The translations under genes were made by a program, and so were the position numbers. From assembly GCA_016874135.1 (NCBI GenBank), contig VGVE01000003.1, positions 1-64,000 of the forward strand: a stretch of DNA of 64,000 nucleotides, read 5' to 3'. Shown here one piece after another: positions 37,508 through 48,289 of this stretch. A model generated the notes under the pieces. That model was not told the origin of the DNA, searched no databases, and saw nothing but the letters and a program-made list of their open reading frames with translations. Source of the DNA: Gammaproteobacteria bacterium (GTDB lineage Bacteria > Pseudomonadota > Gammaproteobacteria > Pseudomonadales > Azotimanducaceae). Numbering within the stretch: position 1 is the stretch's first letter; each line of letters begins with the position of its first letter.

Positions 37508-39067
37508 ATGCAAGAGAATCGGATCCCAGAACCAGCCGGGGGGGCACTGGCCGCGCTGCAGAAAAGTCGTTTTGACAACGGCCGGCTGCTGTACCGGGGT
37601 ATCGAAAAAGAAAGTCTGCGTATCGACAGCTCAGGCATGTTGGCGCAGACCCCGCACCCGCTCGCACTCGGGTCGGCGCTCATGCATCCGCAGATCACCA
37701 CGGACTTCTGCGAAACCCAACTCGAACTGATTACCGGTGTACATCCGACGGCCGAGAATTGCCTCGCCGAACTCACCGACATTCACCGGTTTGTCTGGTC
37801 CAGTCTCGGCGATGAACTGATCTGGCCAGCGAGCATGCCGTGCAAGCTCCCGCCGCCCGATCAAATCCCCATTGGCCAATACGGCACATCCAACAAAGGG
37901 ATGACCAAGACAGTCTACCGGCGCGGGCTTGCGAATCGTTACGGACCCGTCATGCAGACGATCTCAGGAATCCACTACAACTTTTCCGTGGATAACGCGG
38001 TCTTCGCAGCACTCGGTATCACCACTGCAGCAGCACGGACAGATGCGTACTTTTCCCTGATCCGCAACTTCCGGCGTTATTCATGGTTACTCATCTATCT
38101 CTTCGGCGCGTCACCGGCAATCTGCCGCAGCTTCGGTTCGGCGCAGCAGACCGGGCTCGAGCCCATCGGTGAAGGTAGCCTGCACCTGCCCTGGGCGACA
38201 TCCCTGCGCATGGGGCCGCTCGGGTACACCAGCGACGCTCAACGCCAGATCCATGTCAGCTTCAACAATCTTGAGGCGTATGCGGCCAGCATCCGGCAGG
38301 CCCTTTCAACGAGACACCCGCCGTATTCGAAAATCGGCACTCTGGTGGACGGCGAATACCGACAGTTGACCGATACGCTCATCCAGATCGAAAACGAGTT
38401 CTACGGCACCATTCGGCCAAAACGCCCACTCAAACCGGCAGAACGTCCGCTGACAGCGCTGTTTGACCGCGGCGTCGGCTACATTGAAGTGCGGTGTATG
38501 GACCTCAATCCCTTCCTGCCGGTCGGGATCAATACCACCGTGATGCGTTTTCTGGATGTATTCCTCCTCTACTGCCTGCTCGCCCCAAGCCCGGAGGATT
38601 CACCCACGGAGTCTGCCCGTCTGCATGCCAACCAGGTGGCCGTCGTACAACGTGGGCGTGAGCCAGGGTTGACGCTTGATCTGGGTAACGGACCTGAGCC
38701 GCTGGCCAAACTCGCTGTCGTCTTGCTCGACGCCTGCAAGCCCATCGCCTCCTGGCTCGACTCGGTGAGTGAAGGGGAAGCGTATGCGGCCAGTGTGTCG
38801 GCACAGCGGCCATGCATCGCCAACCCGGACCTGACACCTTCAGCAAAAGTGCTGAAGAAGATCCGCGATGGCCAGTCTTTCTTCGAGGTGGTCATGGCGG
38901 AGGCTCAAGATCAGCGCGACTGGTTCAAAACGCGAGCACCTACTACAAACGAATCACTCGAGTGGAGTGCGCGCGCGCGTCAGTCCCTTGCAGACCAACA
39001 AAACCTTGAAGCCTCGGAAAATATCGACTTCGCGACCCACCTCGCCACCTATCTGCGCGTGCCGTGA
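37508..39067 (+). CDS. gshA: Glutamate-cysteine ligase
   Basis: 519 residues, close to the proteobacterial type-1 length. LYRGIEKESLRID, TDFCETQLELITG and QTISGIHYNFSVDN are family motifs. First and rate-limiting step of glutathione synthesis. The stop overlaps the GTG start of acpH (GTGA), so the two are coupled. Confidence 0.94.
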   Translation: MQENRIPEPAGGALAALQKSRFDNGRLLYRGIEKESLRIDSSGMLAQTPHPLALGSALMHPQITTDFCETQLELITGVHPTAENCLAELTDIHRFVWSSLGDELIWPASMPCKLPPPDQIPIGQYGTSNKGMTKTVYRRGLANRYGPVMQTISGIHYNFSVDNAVFAALGITTAAARTDAYFSLIRNFRRYSWLLIYLFGASPAICRSFGSAQQTGLEPIGEGSLHLPWATSLRMGPLGYTSDAQRQIHVSFNNLEAYAASIRQALSTRHPPYSKIGTLVDGEYRQLTDTLIQIENEFYGTIRPKRPLKPAERPLTALFDRGVGYIEVRCMDLNPFLPVGINTTVMRFLDVFLLYCLLAPSPEDSPTESARLHANQVAVVQRGREPGLTLDLGNGPEPLAKLAVVLLDACKPIASWLDSVSEGEAYAASVSAQRPCIANPDLTPSAKVLKKIRDGQSFFEVVMAEAQDQRDWFKTRAPTTNESLEWSARARQSLADQQNLEASENIDFATHLATYLRVP

Positions 39068-39720
39068 ATTTTCTCGCGCACTGTCTGCTCGCCGCGCGCG
39101 CAGCCGACTACCACGACGATGAGCTCGTTGCCGGCGGCATCCTCGGTGATTTCTGGAAGGGAGCGGTGCCGGATTATTGGACGCCGGGGCTGCAAACCGG
39201 CGTCCGCCTGCATCGGCGAATCGATGCGGTCTCAAACCGGCATGCGCAAATCCGCCAGAGCTGTGCCCGCTTTCCCGCATCGATCAGGCGCTACGCGCCG
39301 ATTCTGGTCGATATCCATGCCGACCTTGTTCTGGCGAACCGGTGGAGCGCACATTGCAGTGCGCCACTGCAACGGTTTGCCGATGCCTGCTATTCGAGCA
39401 TAACCACTCTTCACGTTGTTCCAGGCGGTGTCTCCGAAGATACCCTCCGATTCACGGGTTATCTGCAGGAGCGCAATCTGCTCAATCTCTATGGAACATG
39501 GGAAGGGGTTGAGCTCTGCATCCGGAGCGTCGCTCGCAGGCTCAATGACATGAGTTTCTCAGCCGCCGCGTTTGAGACCTGTCAGGAACTCAACGCTTCG
39601 CTGTCTGAGGACTTCGATGCGTTTTTTCCCGACCTTTTGACTGAAGCCCGCGAGTTTGTCAGCGCCGAGCAGTCCGGGGCCGCGCTGATTCGTGCAGAAC
39701 GATTTAGAGCTGAACAATGA
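39064..39720 (+). CDS. acpH: Acyl carrier protein phosphodiesterase (AcpH/DUF479)
   Basis: 218 residues from GTG. MNFLAHCLLA and GGILGDFWKG with the conserved RLHRRIDAVSN match the HD-domain-like AcpH family that removes 4'-phosphopantetheine from acyl carrier protein. The 3' end overlaps the convergent FliL-like gene by 17 bases. Confidence 0.85.
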   Translation: MNFLAHCLLAARAADYHDDELVAGGILGDFWKGAVPDYWTPGLQTGVRLHRRIDAVSNRHAQIRQSCARFPASIRRYAPILVDIHADLVLANRWSAHCSAPLQRFADACYSSITTLHVVPGGVSEDTLRFTGYLQERNLLNLYGTWEGVELCIRSVARRLNDMSFSAAAFETCQELNASLSEDFDAFFPDLLTEAREFVSAEQSGAALIRAERFRAEQ

Positions 39721-40135
39721 AATTGGTGAACATCAGCTCTTCAACGTAAGGCTTGCCGGCTTCTTCCAGCAGAAATTCCTGTATCGCCTTGGCGAGGTCG
39801 AGGCGGATCTGTTCACGCCCTTCGGCAGTAATGACTGTGGACTCATCCTGACCGGAAACGCCGAGTACCAGGATGTTCTTCACTGCGGGCATGTGTGCTT
39901 CGATAATCGCCTTGCCCGCCGCTCCCTTCACGGAAATGGCGACATCCGTCTTGAGGTATGCAAACCGTCCACTTTGGGACTTGCCGATGTTCAGTATGAG
40001 TGTCGGCGTCACGGTCACGTAGTTGATCGTCTCATCCACGACGCCTTCTTCCGGCTCCGGCGCAGCCTCTTGGGCCTGCGCAGATGGAAGCGTCGCCACT
40101 GCCAGACAGAACACAGCGGACCAAAGGAACGGCAT
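39704..40135 (-). CDS. FliL-like secreted protein outside a flagellar operon
   Basis: 143 residues with an N-terminal signal or anchor (FLWSAVFCLAVATLPSAQA), then a short Ala/Glu-rich linker and a FliL-like domain (YLKTDVAISVKG, VKNILVLGVSGQ, TNFIVQL end). FliL normally supports stator function in flagella, but no flagellar genes are nearby. Such orphan FliL paralogs occur in Pseudomonadales, function unknown. The start is chosen at Met before the signal segment; a longer frame extends to 40666 but lies opposite the next gene. Confidence 0.7.
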   Translation of the reverse strand: MPFLWSAVFCLAVATLPSAQAQEAAPEPEEGVVDETINYVTVTPTLILNIGKSQSGRFAYLKTDVAISVKGAAGKAIIEAHMPAVKNILVLGVSGQDESTVITAEGREQIRLDLAKAIQEFLLEEAGKPYVEELMFTNFIVQL

Positions 40136-40301
40136 CAGCCGATTCTGGTGCAGCGGAGAGTTGCGATCACAATACCGGCTCAGATCATCGTGGCTCACGG
40201 ACAGTACCTGCTGGAACGGTGGTTGGGTTTCCGTTTCAGCATAGTTGACGACGTCACACCTGCCAGTCATCTTCCGATTTTCCAACCGTTCGGACTCTGA
40301 C

Positions 40302-41282
40302 ATGCGCGCTGTTCTGTGCACCCACCATGGCATGCCCGAGGATCTCAGCCTTTCCGAGATCCCCGACCCCGTCGTTGGTGACGGACAACTGTTGATCGAC
40401 GTGCACGCGAGCTCACTCAACTTCCCCGATGTGCTGATGATCCAGGGGAAGTACCAGACCCAACCGCCACTACCGTTTTCGCCCGGAGGCGAGTTAGCCG
40501 GAGTGGTCGCTGATATCGGTGCTGGTGTATCCGGCTGGAATGTCGGCGACCGGGTGTTCGGCGGCACGGGTTCCGGTGCATTTCGCGAGAAGGCCGTTGT
40601 GCCGGCCGGTGCGATGCGGCGTATGCCTGACCAAATGGACTTTGCGACCGCCTCCGGACTCAGCACGACCTACGGAACGTCGTACTACGCGCTCAAACAA
40701 CGTGCGGATCTCAAACCAGGCGAAACCCTGCTTGTCACTGGCGCAGGGGGCGGTGTCGGGATCGCCGCCGTCGAACTCGGAGTCGCCATGGGCGCCTGGG
40801 TGATCGCTGCCGCGAGCTCTGATCAAAAACTGGAATTGGCCCGCGCTGCCGGAGCTGCCGAGCTCATCAACTACGGCGATGGCAAGCTCAAGGACAAGGT
40901 GAAGGTCGTGACAGGTGGACGCGGCGTCGACGTCATCTACGACCCGGTGGGTGGCCCGATGTTCGATGACTGCATGCGCTCGATCGCCTGGTACGGTCGT
41001 GTGCTGGTCATCGGCTTTGCCAACGGCGAAATCCCGAAATTACCCACCAATCTGGTGCTGCTCAAGAGTTGTCAGGTGATCGGCGTGTTCTATGGTGCAT
41101 GGACAGCACGGGAGCCTCAGGGCGCCGCAGAGAACATGCGCGAGATCGTCGCGATGTGCGTCTCCGGCAAACTGCGACCCAGCATCGGCGCGATCTACCC
41201 CATAACGAAATACGCTGAAGCACTGCGCTGTCTCATGGAACGACGGGCACTCGGCAAAGTTGTCCTGGAGATCCGCCCTTGA
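40302..41282 (+). CDS. NADPH:quinone oxidoreductase family protein
   Basis: 326 residues from Met at 40302. GroES-like N-terminus with NFPDVLMIQGKY, then a Rossmann nucleotide loop VTGAGGGVGIAAVELG and the VDVIYDPVGG stretch. It belongs to the zinc-independent MDR branch (QOR-like), reducing quinones or enoyl thioesters with NADPH. The 3' end overlaps dsbB. Confidence 0.85.
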   Translation: MRAVLCTHHGMPEDLSLSEIPDPVVGDGQLLIDVHASSLNFPDVLMIQGKYQTQPPLPFSPGGELAGVVADIGAGVSGWNVGDRVFGGTGSGAFREKAVVPAGAMRRMPDQMDFATASGLSTTYGTSYYALKQRADLKPGETLLVTGAGGGVGIAAVELGVAMGAWVIAAASSDQKLELARAAGAAELINYGDGKLKDKVKVVTGGRGVDVIYDPVGGPMFDDCMRSIAWYGRVLVIGFANGEIPKLPTNLVLLKSCQVIGVFYGAWTAREPQGAAENMREIVAMCVSGKLRPSIGAIYPITKYAEALRCLMERRALGKVVLEIRP

Positions 41283-41770
41283 TCAGCCATCTGCGATCAC
41301 CTTTCTTGGTCAAACACTGGCCAATCCTCGTGATCGGGATAACCGGCGTGCCCCTCTTCCTGGCGCTGATCATCGAATACATGGCGGGTTTGGTGCCCTG
41401 CGCACTCTGTCTAATGCAGCGGGTGTGGATGATCGCCGCCGGCCTGATCGCTGTGTTCGCCTGGATACACGCGACCGACAACCGATTTTACCCGGCACTG
41501 ACTGCAACGATCGCAGGAATCGGCGCCAGTTTTTCGATCCGTCACCTCTATCTGCAAACACTTCCGGAACATGAGGCACCAAGCTGCGGACCGGATGTCG
41601 ACTACATGCTGCAGAACTTCCCGCTGGCCGATGTGCTGCTCACCATGACCCGCGGCACAGGAGACTGCGCCAAGGTGACGTCGATCGTCGATGTGCTGTT
41701 TCCTGTCGGGGCACTAGTGATTTTGCTGCTGGTGATTGGGCTCTGCGCCGTCAGAACCTTTCGTCGATAA
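41279..41770 (+). CDS. dsbB: Disulfide bond formation protein DsbB
   Basis: 163 residues from TTG at 41279 (overlapping the previous stop). Four hydrophobic segments. The first periplasmic Cys pair is CALC and the second pair is in PSCGPD and TGDCAKV. It reoxidises DsbA and passes electrons to quinone. In Pseudomonas a DsbB family gene (dsbH) neighbours algQ/rsd, as here. Confidence 0.93.
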   Translation: MISHLRSPFLVKHWPILVIGITGVPLFLALIIEYMAGLVPCALCLMQRVWMIAAGLIAVFAWIHATDNRFYPALTATIAGIGASFSIRHLYLQTLPEHEAPSCGPDVDYMLQNFPLADVLLTMTRGTGDCAKVTSIVDVLFPVGALVILLLVIGLCAVRTFRR

Positions 41771-41901
41771 AAGATCCAACCCGGCCACCTCGGTGCCAGC
41801 CTCGCCCCTTGCCACGTTCCACCGCCAATTTTCCGGCGATTTCTGGACGAATCCGGAATCGCTGCTACGGTTAAAAGGCAACTTCAACGGCGAGGGGAGC
41901 C

Positions 41902-42336
41902 ATGCAAAACGCAATCAGTGCCTTCAGTGATCGTTTTTACACTTCACCGCAGCGTCTGCTGCGATATCTGCTGAAACTTGGCCAGGCGATCGATTCGGAC
42001 ACACCCGATCTCGCCGCAGCGCTGACGACCCGATTTTGCGATTCGCTCGTCGACTACCTGTCGACGGGGCATTTCCAGGTTCTCGAGCGGTTCACGCCGA
42101 CTCTTGACCAGGTTGCTGCCTTCGAGGCGACCACTCGCCAGGCGCTCACTTTTTGCGATGAGTTCGGTAACGGAACCGCTGCGGATACCCGGGTTCTGAA
42201 GGCTGCGCTGGAACGCCTGGTGTTCGTCATTGACCCCCGCATGGACGTGGAGGATGAGGTCATCCAGCGCGCGGTGGTCGTGGGCCAAAAACGGCGCCAA
42301 AGCCGCTTTCTGCCCCTGCAGCCCGCACGCGCCTGA
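41902..42336 (+). CDS. rsd: Anti-sigma-70 factor Rsd/AlgQ
   Basis: 144 residues, the family length. FYTSPQRLLRYLLKLGQ and FCDSLVDYLSTGHFQV match Rsd/AlgQ. Rsd binds region 4 of sigma-70 and reallocates RNA polymerase in stationary phase. Adjacent to dsbB as in Pseudomonas. Ends in a hairpin terminator. Confidence 0.9.
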   Translation: MQNAISAFSDRFYTSPQRLLRYLLKLGQAIDSDTPDLAAALTTRFCDSLVDYLSTGHFQVLERFTPTLDQVAAFEATTRQALTFCDEFGNGTAADTRVLKAALERLVFVIDPRMDVEDEVIQRAVVVGQKRRQSRFLPLQPARA

Positions 42337-42365
42337 CCCGCTTGCGGGTCGGCAACTTGTTTTTT
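42335..42365 (+). terminator. Terminator hairpin after rsd
   Basis: Perfect stem GACCCG-CTTG-CGGGTC (42335-42350) overlapping the rsd stop, then a T tract at 42360-42365. The nine-base gap between stem and T tract is longer than usual, so efficiency is uncertain. Confidence 0.6.
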
Positions 42366-42366
42366 C

Positions 42367-42702
42367 CCGCTTTTCTGCGCTCAAGGCACGCGCCTGAAGG
42401 CCAAGCGTTCGTCGAGGGATATCTCTTCCAGCGGCGGAACCCCGTCACAAAGTGGAAAAGCAAGCCTGAATTAACTACGTTGATGTAGAAACAGCCATTT
42501 TCAGGGTGCTATATTCCGCGTTGAAGAGTCGTTAGCACGACGCTTTTCTCTCGAGAACAAGAATTAAGCCACAAAAGCTGGCAACGCCTCGAGGCGAATT
42601 GACCAGGAGAGAGGTGAACGGTTTCAAGAAGTACCTTCACCAACGAACTTTGGGGGTCAAGGTTCCGCTCGTCTGGTGCGGGGCCGTACGGGACGCGCGA
42701 TC
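42367..42702. other. Leader/promoter region of the ParA-like gene, no gene seen
   Basis: About 335 bases. A TATATT hexamer occurs near 42510 but no convincing -35 box at the usual spacing. A GTG near 42614 with AGGAGAGAG before it opens a short frame overlapping the ParA start; its product is not family-like, so it was not called. Confidence 0.35.
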
Positions 42703-43488
42703 ATGGCTGATGTTCTCCGTCGCATTCTGGTCGTTAACGGAAAGGGTGGGTGTGGAAAAACCACGGTAGCGACAAATCTCGCCGCAATGATGGCGAGAGG
42801 ACCGACTGTGGACGAAAAAGGTGAGCCCAAGTCGCGCAAAGTCGTGCTGGTCGATCACGACCCGCAGGCGAGCAGCAGCTACTGGGTCGAACAGCGCGGC
42901 CAGCATCTGCCACCGATACAGGTCATCCCGGCCCACCAGCGAACGAATATGTACCAGACACAGACGTTCGCCTACCGCATTCCTTTCGATACCGATGTCG
43001 TGATCGTGGACGCGCACTCGAACTCGAGAGACCGGGATCTCGAGAACTTGTTGAAACAGTCCGACATCGTGCTGGTACCCATCCTCGCCTCACCAATCGA
43101 CATTCGCGCCGGCGGCAGATTTATCGCCGAGCTTCTTACGCATCGCGCCTTTCGCGCCGCGCCACGTCCGATAGGAGTGATTTCGAACCGTGTTCAACCG
43201 CGGTCAGAGACCGCCCACAAGCTCGCGCATTTCCTCGAGTGCCTTGACGTTCCGAACGTCGCGACTTTCCGCGATACGCCCGCATACCACGAAGCCATGG
43301 AAAGAGGTCGAGGCATCGTCGAGCTGCACGATTACCGCGGTGCGCGCCGTGAGTACGCCGAATGGCGTCAGCTGCTGGAATGGATCGAGTCCCGCTCTCT
43401 GGGCGCAACACGGACCCCGTCTACCATTCGTTCGATGCCACTTGCCGCCAACCGCCGCATGGAGCCTTCAGCCTCCGCCCAGGCGTGA
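42703..43488 (+). CDS. ParA/MinD-like ATPase
   Basis: 261 residues from Met at 42703 (MADVLRRIL). The deviant Walker A motif is VNGKGGCGKTT, followed by VVLVDHDPQAS; the C-terminal half has VIVDAHSNSRDRD. It is a positioning ATPase of the ParA superfamily with no ParB, MinC or parS partner visible nearby. Its cargo is unknown; orphan ParA proteins can place polar machines or polysaccharide systems. Confidence 0.82.
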   Translation: MADVLRRILVVNGKGGCGKTTVATNLAAMMARGPTVDEKGEPKSRKVVLVDHDPQASSSYWVEQRGQHLPPIQVIPAHQRTNMYQTQTFAYRIPFDTDVVIVDAHSNSRDRDLENLLKQSDIVLVPILASPIDIRAGGRFIAELLTHRAFRAAPRPIGVISNRVQPRSETAHKLAHFLECLDVPNVATFRDTPAYHEAMERGRGIVELHDYRGARREYAEWRQLLEWIESRSLGATRTPSTIRSMPLAANRRMEPSASAQA

Positions 43489-43618
43489 TTGAATCTGCTT
43501 GATTGATTTGGTTCGGCAGGCGGATCTGCCTGTTTTACTGTGCAGCACACCTCAACGAGTTACCCACCCGTCAACCTGATAGGCTTCGCGCCTGCAAAAT
43601 CAGCCGCCTTGTATCCTG

Positions 43619-45505
43619 ATGATCACGGCCCAGAACATCGTCTTCAAAAGAGGCGAATCCACAATTTTTGATGCCCTCTCGTTCGTCGTTCATGCGGGCC
43701 AGAAGGTAGGCGTTGTCGGCCGCAACGGCGTGGGCAAGTCGACCCTGTTTCATTTTTTCGGTGATGGCCTGGAGCCGGATACCGGGGACTTGGTCTATCC
43801 AACCGGATGGAGAATCAGTCGGCTTCGGCAGGAAGTCGACGGTGGCGCACGACCGGCCATCGAGTTTGTGATCGACGGTCACGCCGAACTTCGTCGTATC
43901 GAACGGCGACTGGAAAAACTGCAGCAGGACCCCGCCGCGGACGGCACGTTCCTCGCCGAGCTGCATGGCCTCTTCCAGGACCTCGGCGGACACACGGCCT
44001 ACGCGGATGCCGCTTCGATCCTCGACGGCCTCGGATTCCAAAGCACCGATTTCCAAAAGCCCTTCAACACCTTTTCCGGCGGTTGGCGAATCAGGCTCGC
44101 CCTGGCGCGTGCGTTGACGACCCCCGCCGATCTTTTGTTGTTGGACGAGCCGACCAACCATCTCGATATGGAAACAACTGTCTGGTTGGAGCAGTTTCTC
44201 GGTCGCTTCGAAGGCACTTTGCTGGTCATTGCTCATGACCGTCAGTTTCTCGACAACGTCTGCTCCAACACTCTGCACTTGCATCAAGGCACCGCCCGCG
44301 TGTATCGGGGTGGTTATTCCGCATTCGAACGCAGCCGAGCCGAGGAAGCTGAGCGAGAACTGCGACTGGCGGAAAAACGCGACACCGAAATCGAACACAT
44401 CAGCAAGTTCGTTTCGCGGTTTCGGGCCAAGGCTTCAAAAGCAAGCCAGGTGCAGAGCCGGCTCAAAAGGTTAGAGAAACTGCTCGAAGTTGCACCCGCC
44501 CGCAAGGACAGCCCCTATCGCGTGACCTTCGACAATCCGGAACGCATGTCTAATCCGCTGCTTCATCTGCGTGGCGTTCAGCTCGGTTATGGCGCACGTG
44601 TTGTGCTCGAACAGATCTCTCAGTCGGTGCTCCCGGGTGATCGGATCGGTGTGCTCGGCGCTAACGGTGCTGGTAAGACCACACTGCTGCGTTGCCTTGT
44701 TGGCGATCTGCCTGTCGTCAAAGGGGAATATTCCCGCGGCGACCATTCCGCTACCGGTTACTTCTCCCAGCATCAGATGGAAGTTCTGGATCCAGACAGA
44801 ACACCATTACGTCAGGTAATCGCCGATGATCCCGAGCTATCTGAACAGGCTGCACGCAATCTGCTCGGCTGTTGGGGATTCGACGGGACCATGGTCGACC
44901 GGCCAATAGCGACGCTATCAGGTGGGGAAAGGGCGCGACTGGTGCTCGCGATGATTGCGCACAAATCGCCCGCGATACTGGTGCTCGACGAACCGACCAA
45001 CCACCTGGATATCGACATGCGGGATGCGCTCGCCCTGGCACTCCAGGAATACACCGGCGCACTCATCGTCGTTTCGCACGATCGCCACACGCTCGAAGCA
45101 GTCTGTGATGAGTTTTGGATCGTGCGCGATGGCCGGGTGAGCCGGACCAGCCGAACGCTGGACGACTATCTGCTGGAACATGCCGTAAGGCGCGATAGGG
45201 GAGACGCTGCGAAATCCGCCGACACCGCTTCCCGCCGTAGCGGTCGGCAAGAACGGGCACGGGAACGCGCCGGGTTACAGGACACGAAGAAAAAGCTGAA
45301 AGCCATCGAGAAATCCATGGACTCAACCACGGCTGAACTCGCTGCCATCGAAAGCCGCCTTGCAAACCCGGAGATCTATCATGGTTTGCCAGCGGATGAA
45401 CTCCGCGAACTGCTGCAGTCCGCGGCCAAGACGCGGACCCGCCTGGAGGCACTGGAGGCGGAATGGCTAGGCCTCGCCGAGCTCCTTGAAACACCCGATG
45501 GCTGA
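43619..45505 (+). CDS. ABC-F family ATPase (YheS-like)
   Basis: 628 residues, close to YheS. Domain 1 has VGRNGVGKST, FSGGWRIRL and LLLDEPTNHLDMET. Domain 2 has LGANGAGKTT, LSGGERARL and LVLDEPTNHLDIDM. No membrane segments; the C-terminus is a charged coiled-coil-like tail. ABC-F proteins act on the ribosome E site. A homolog occupies the same place next to algQ in Pseudomonas. Confidence 0.92.
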   Translation: MITAQNIVFKRGESTIFDALSFVVHAGQKVGVVGRNGVGKSTLFHFFGDGLEPDTGDLVYPTGWRISRLRQEVDGGARPAIEFVIDGHAELRRIERRLEKLQQDPAADGTFLAELHGLFQDLGGHTAYADAASILDGLGFQSTDFQKPFNTFSGGWRIRLALARALTTPADLLLLDEPTNHLDMETTVWLEQFLGRFEGTLLVIAHDRQFLDNVCSNTLHLHQGTARVYRGGYSAFERSRAEEAERELRLAEKRDTEIEHISKFVSRFRAKASKASQVQSRLKRLEKLLEVAPARKDSPYRVTFDNPERMSNPLLHLRGVQLGYGARVVLEQISQSVLPGDRIGVLGANGAGKTTLLRCLVGDLPVVKGEYSRGDHSATGYFSQHQMEVLDPDRTPLRQVIADDPELSEQAARNLLGCWGFDGTMVDRPIATLSGGERARLVLAMIAHKSPAILVLDEPTNHLDIDMRDALALALQEYTGALIVVSHDRHTLEAVCDEFWIVRDGRVSRTSRTLDDYLLEHAVRRDRGDAAKSADTASRRSGRQERARERAGLQDTKKKLKAIEKSMDSTTAELAAIESRLANPEIYHGLPADELRELLQSAAKTRTRLEALEAEWLGLAELLETPDG

Positions 45506-45599
45506 CAGCGGTCACGCGACTATGGGTTGCATCGATTCCCGGTCGTCCGTGGTCAGATACAATGGAGTTTGACGCCCCAGGACTGCTAAGTGCCTGACC

Positions 45600-45902
45600 T
45601 CATGGCTTTTCTGGTGGAGGAGGTGTTATCGGCTCAGGTCCGCTCGAAGGAGGTGCGACCGGAGCAGGTGGCGGCTGTAGATCTTCGAATCGGTAGACAA
45701 AGACCCGCGTCTGTCCTTCGACCCGATAATCATCAGGATCAATGGTGAGGCCCTTTTCGGACTTCTTGCGAAGAACCCGAACGGACTTGGCTGTATCACC
45801 TTCAAACAGCCGTGTTTGAGCGTCATTGGCATTTGCGGGTGCCGAGCATCCGCCAAGCGACACTCATCACCACCGGAGAAACCAGTTCGAAAACCTTTCC
45901 AT
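45600..45902 (-). pseudogene. Putative lipoprotein with two stops in the signal peptide
   Basis: From ATG at 45902 the frame reads MERFSNWFLRW, then TGATGA at 45864-45869, then VSLGGCSAPANAND and a mature domain ending at 45600. The LGGC tetrapeptide is a lipobox, and a full anti-SD-like GGAGGTGAT lies 10 bases before the ATG. The later part has TRVFVYRFEDLQ followed by a Pro-rich tail. Translation from the GTG at 45863 gives an 87-residue product with only five residues before the Cys, too short for a signal peptide. Either the gene is broken by two tandem opals, or the ATG reading is coincidental. No named family recognised. Confidence 0.5.
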
Positions 45903-46043
45903 GCGCTCGCCGATCACCTCCAATGACCGCCTGGGCTAGATCCTCCGGAATATCGACGTCGGCAAATCCCGCCATGGTTCTCAAGATGCATCAGCGCCCA
46001 ACCGGGTCGCAATCTGCAGAGGAAATTTCAACGCGACCCGAAA

Positions 46044-46119
46044 CCGAACGAATGTTCGGGAAAACAAATCTCTCAGAAAGTGGCCCTTCGAGTCTGCTGG
46101 ATTCCCGAACGAACGTTCG
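46044..46119. promoter_or_regulatory. Probable TetR operator pair
   Basis: Two near-identical 15-mers, CCGAACGAATGTTCG (46044-46058) and CCGAACGAACGTTCG (46105-46119), differ at one base. Each is palindromic with a 6-bp half-site CCGAAC and a GTTCGG-like partner (the second is slightly weaker). The second ends 14 bases before the TetR start, so the sites most likely bind that regulator and mediate autoregulation. They may also control the divergent lipoprotein frame. Confidence 0.75.
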
Positions 46120-46133
46120 ATAGTCTGCGGCAT

Positions 46134-47736
<1,603 letters not shown>

Positions 47737-47764
47737 ACAACTCTATCTGCGGCTGGGAGACCCG

Positions 47765-48019
47765 TCAGAACCCCAGCCAATACCCCCGACGGGCGAGCAG
47801 CAGTGATTCCACCTCGAGACCGGCAAACGTCAACGGGCGCCCGGTCACCTCTGGATCCAGCGATAGTCGTAGTGTGGTACCGGACAAGGTCCGTTCGATT
47901 TCCCGGCATACCCCGCTGATGAGCCCCTAGCTGAAGCCGTTAGCTTCGCAAACCGTCAGGGTCGATTCGAGTACGCCGAAATTGCCTACCACTACGTCGG
48001 CGATGTCAACAAGGAGCAT
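47765..48019 (-). pseudogene. Fragment with an in-frame TAG, possible ppx remnant
   Basis: On the minus strand an 84-codon frame from ATG at 48019 is interrupted by TAG at 47927-47929 (after NGFS) and continues in frame to the TGA at 47765. Its C-terminus (RPLTFAGLEVES then GYWLGF) loosely resembles the C-terminal end of Ppx/GppA phosphatases. In Pseudomonas ppx and ppk lie between hemB and trxA, and both are otherwise absent here. The match is short, and the N-terminal third is unrecognised, so this is a tentative call. Confidence 0.3.
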
Positions 48020-48289
48020 CCGAGAATTTTGAAACCCGAATCGACTGTGGCATATGGATCAGACACGGGGCACAGGGGTGGTTCGGCGTTCTTCAAGATT
48101 GGAATCCGTCGACGGGGTTACTCCCGCGGCAACGTTCCCATGGGGTCACTTTTCGGCATCGCTGCAGAATAGCCGGTGCCGACCCACGAAGCGGGTTGTG
48201 CGAGCCGCGCAACAGGCCACAATTCCCGGGCATTTTTGGTGTTAACATCGCGTCATTTTCTAGATGGCCACCCGGACAGGAAGAACACC

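Noticed and set aside
42614-42766. Short GTG frame with AGGAGAG before it, overlapping the ParA start
   Set aside because: The product lacks any family pattern and overlaps the better-supported ParA start; left uncalled.
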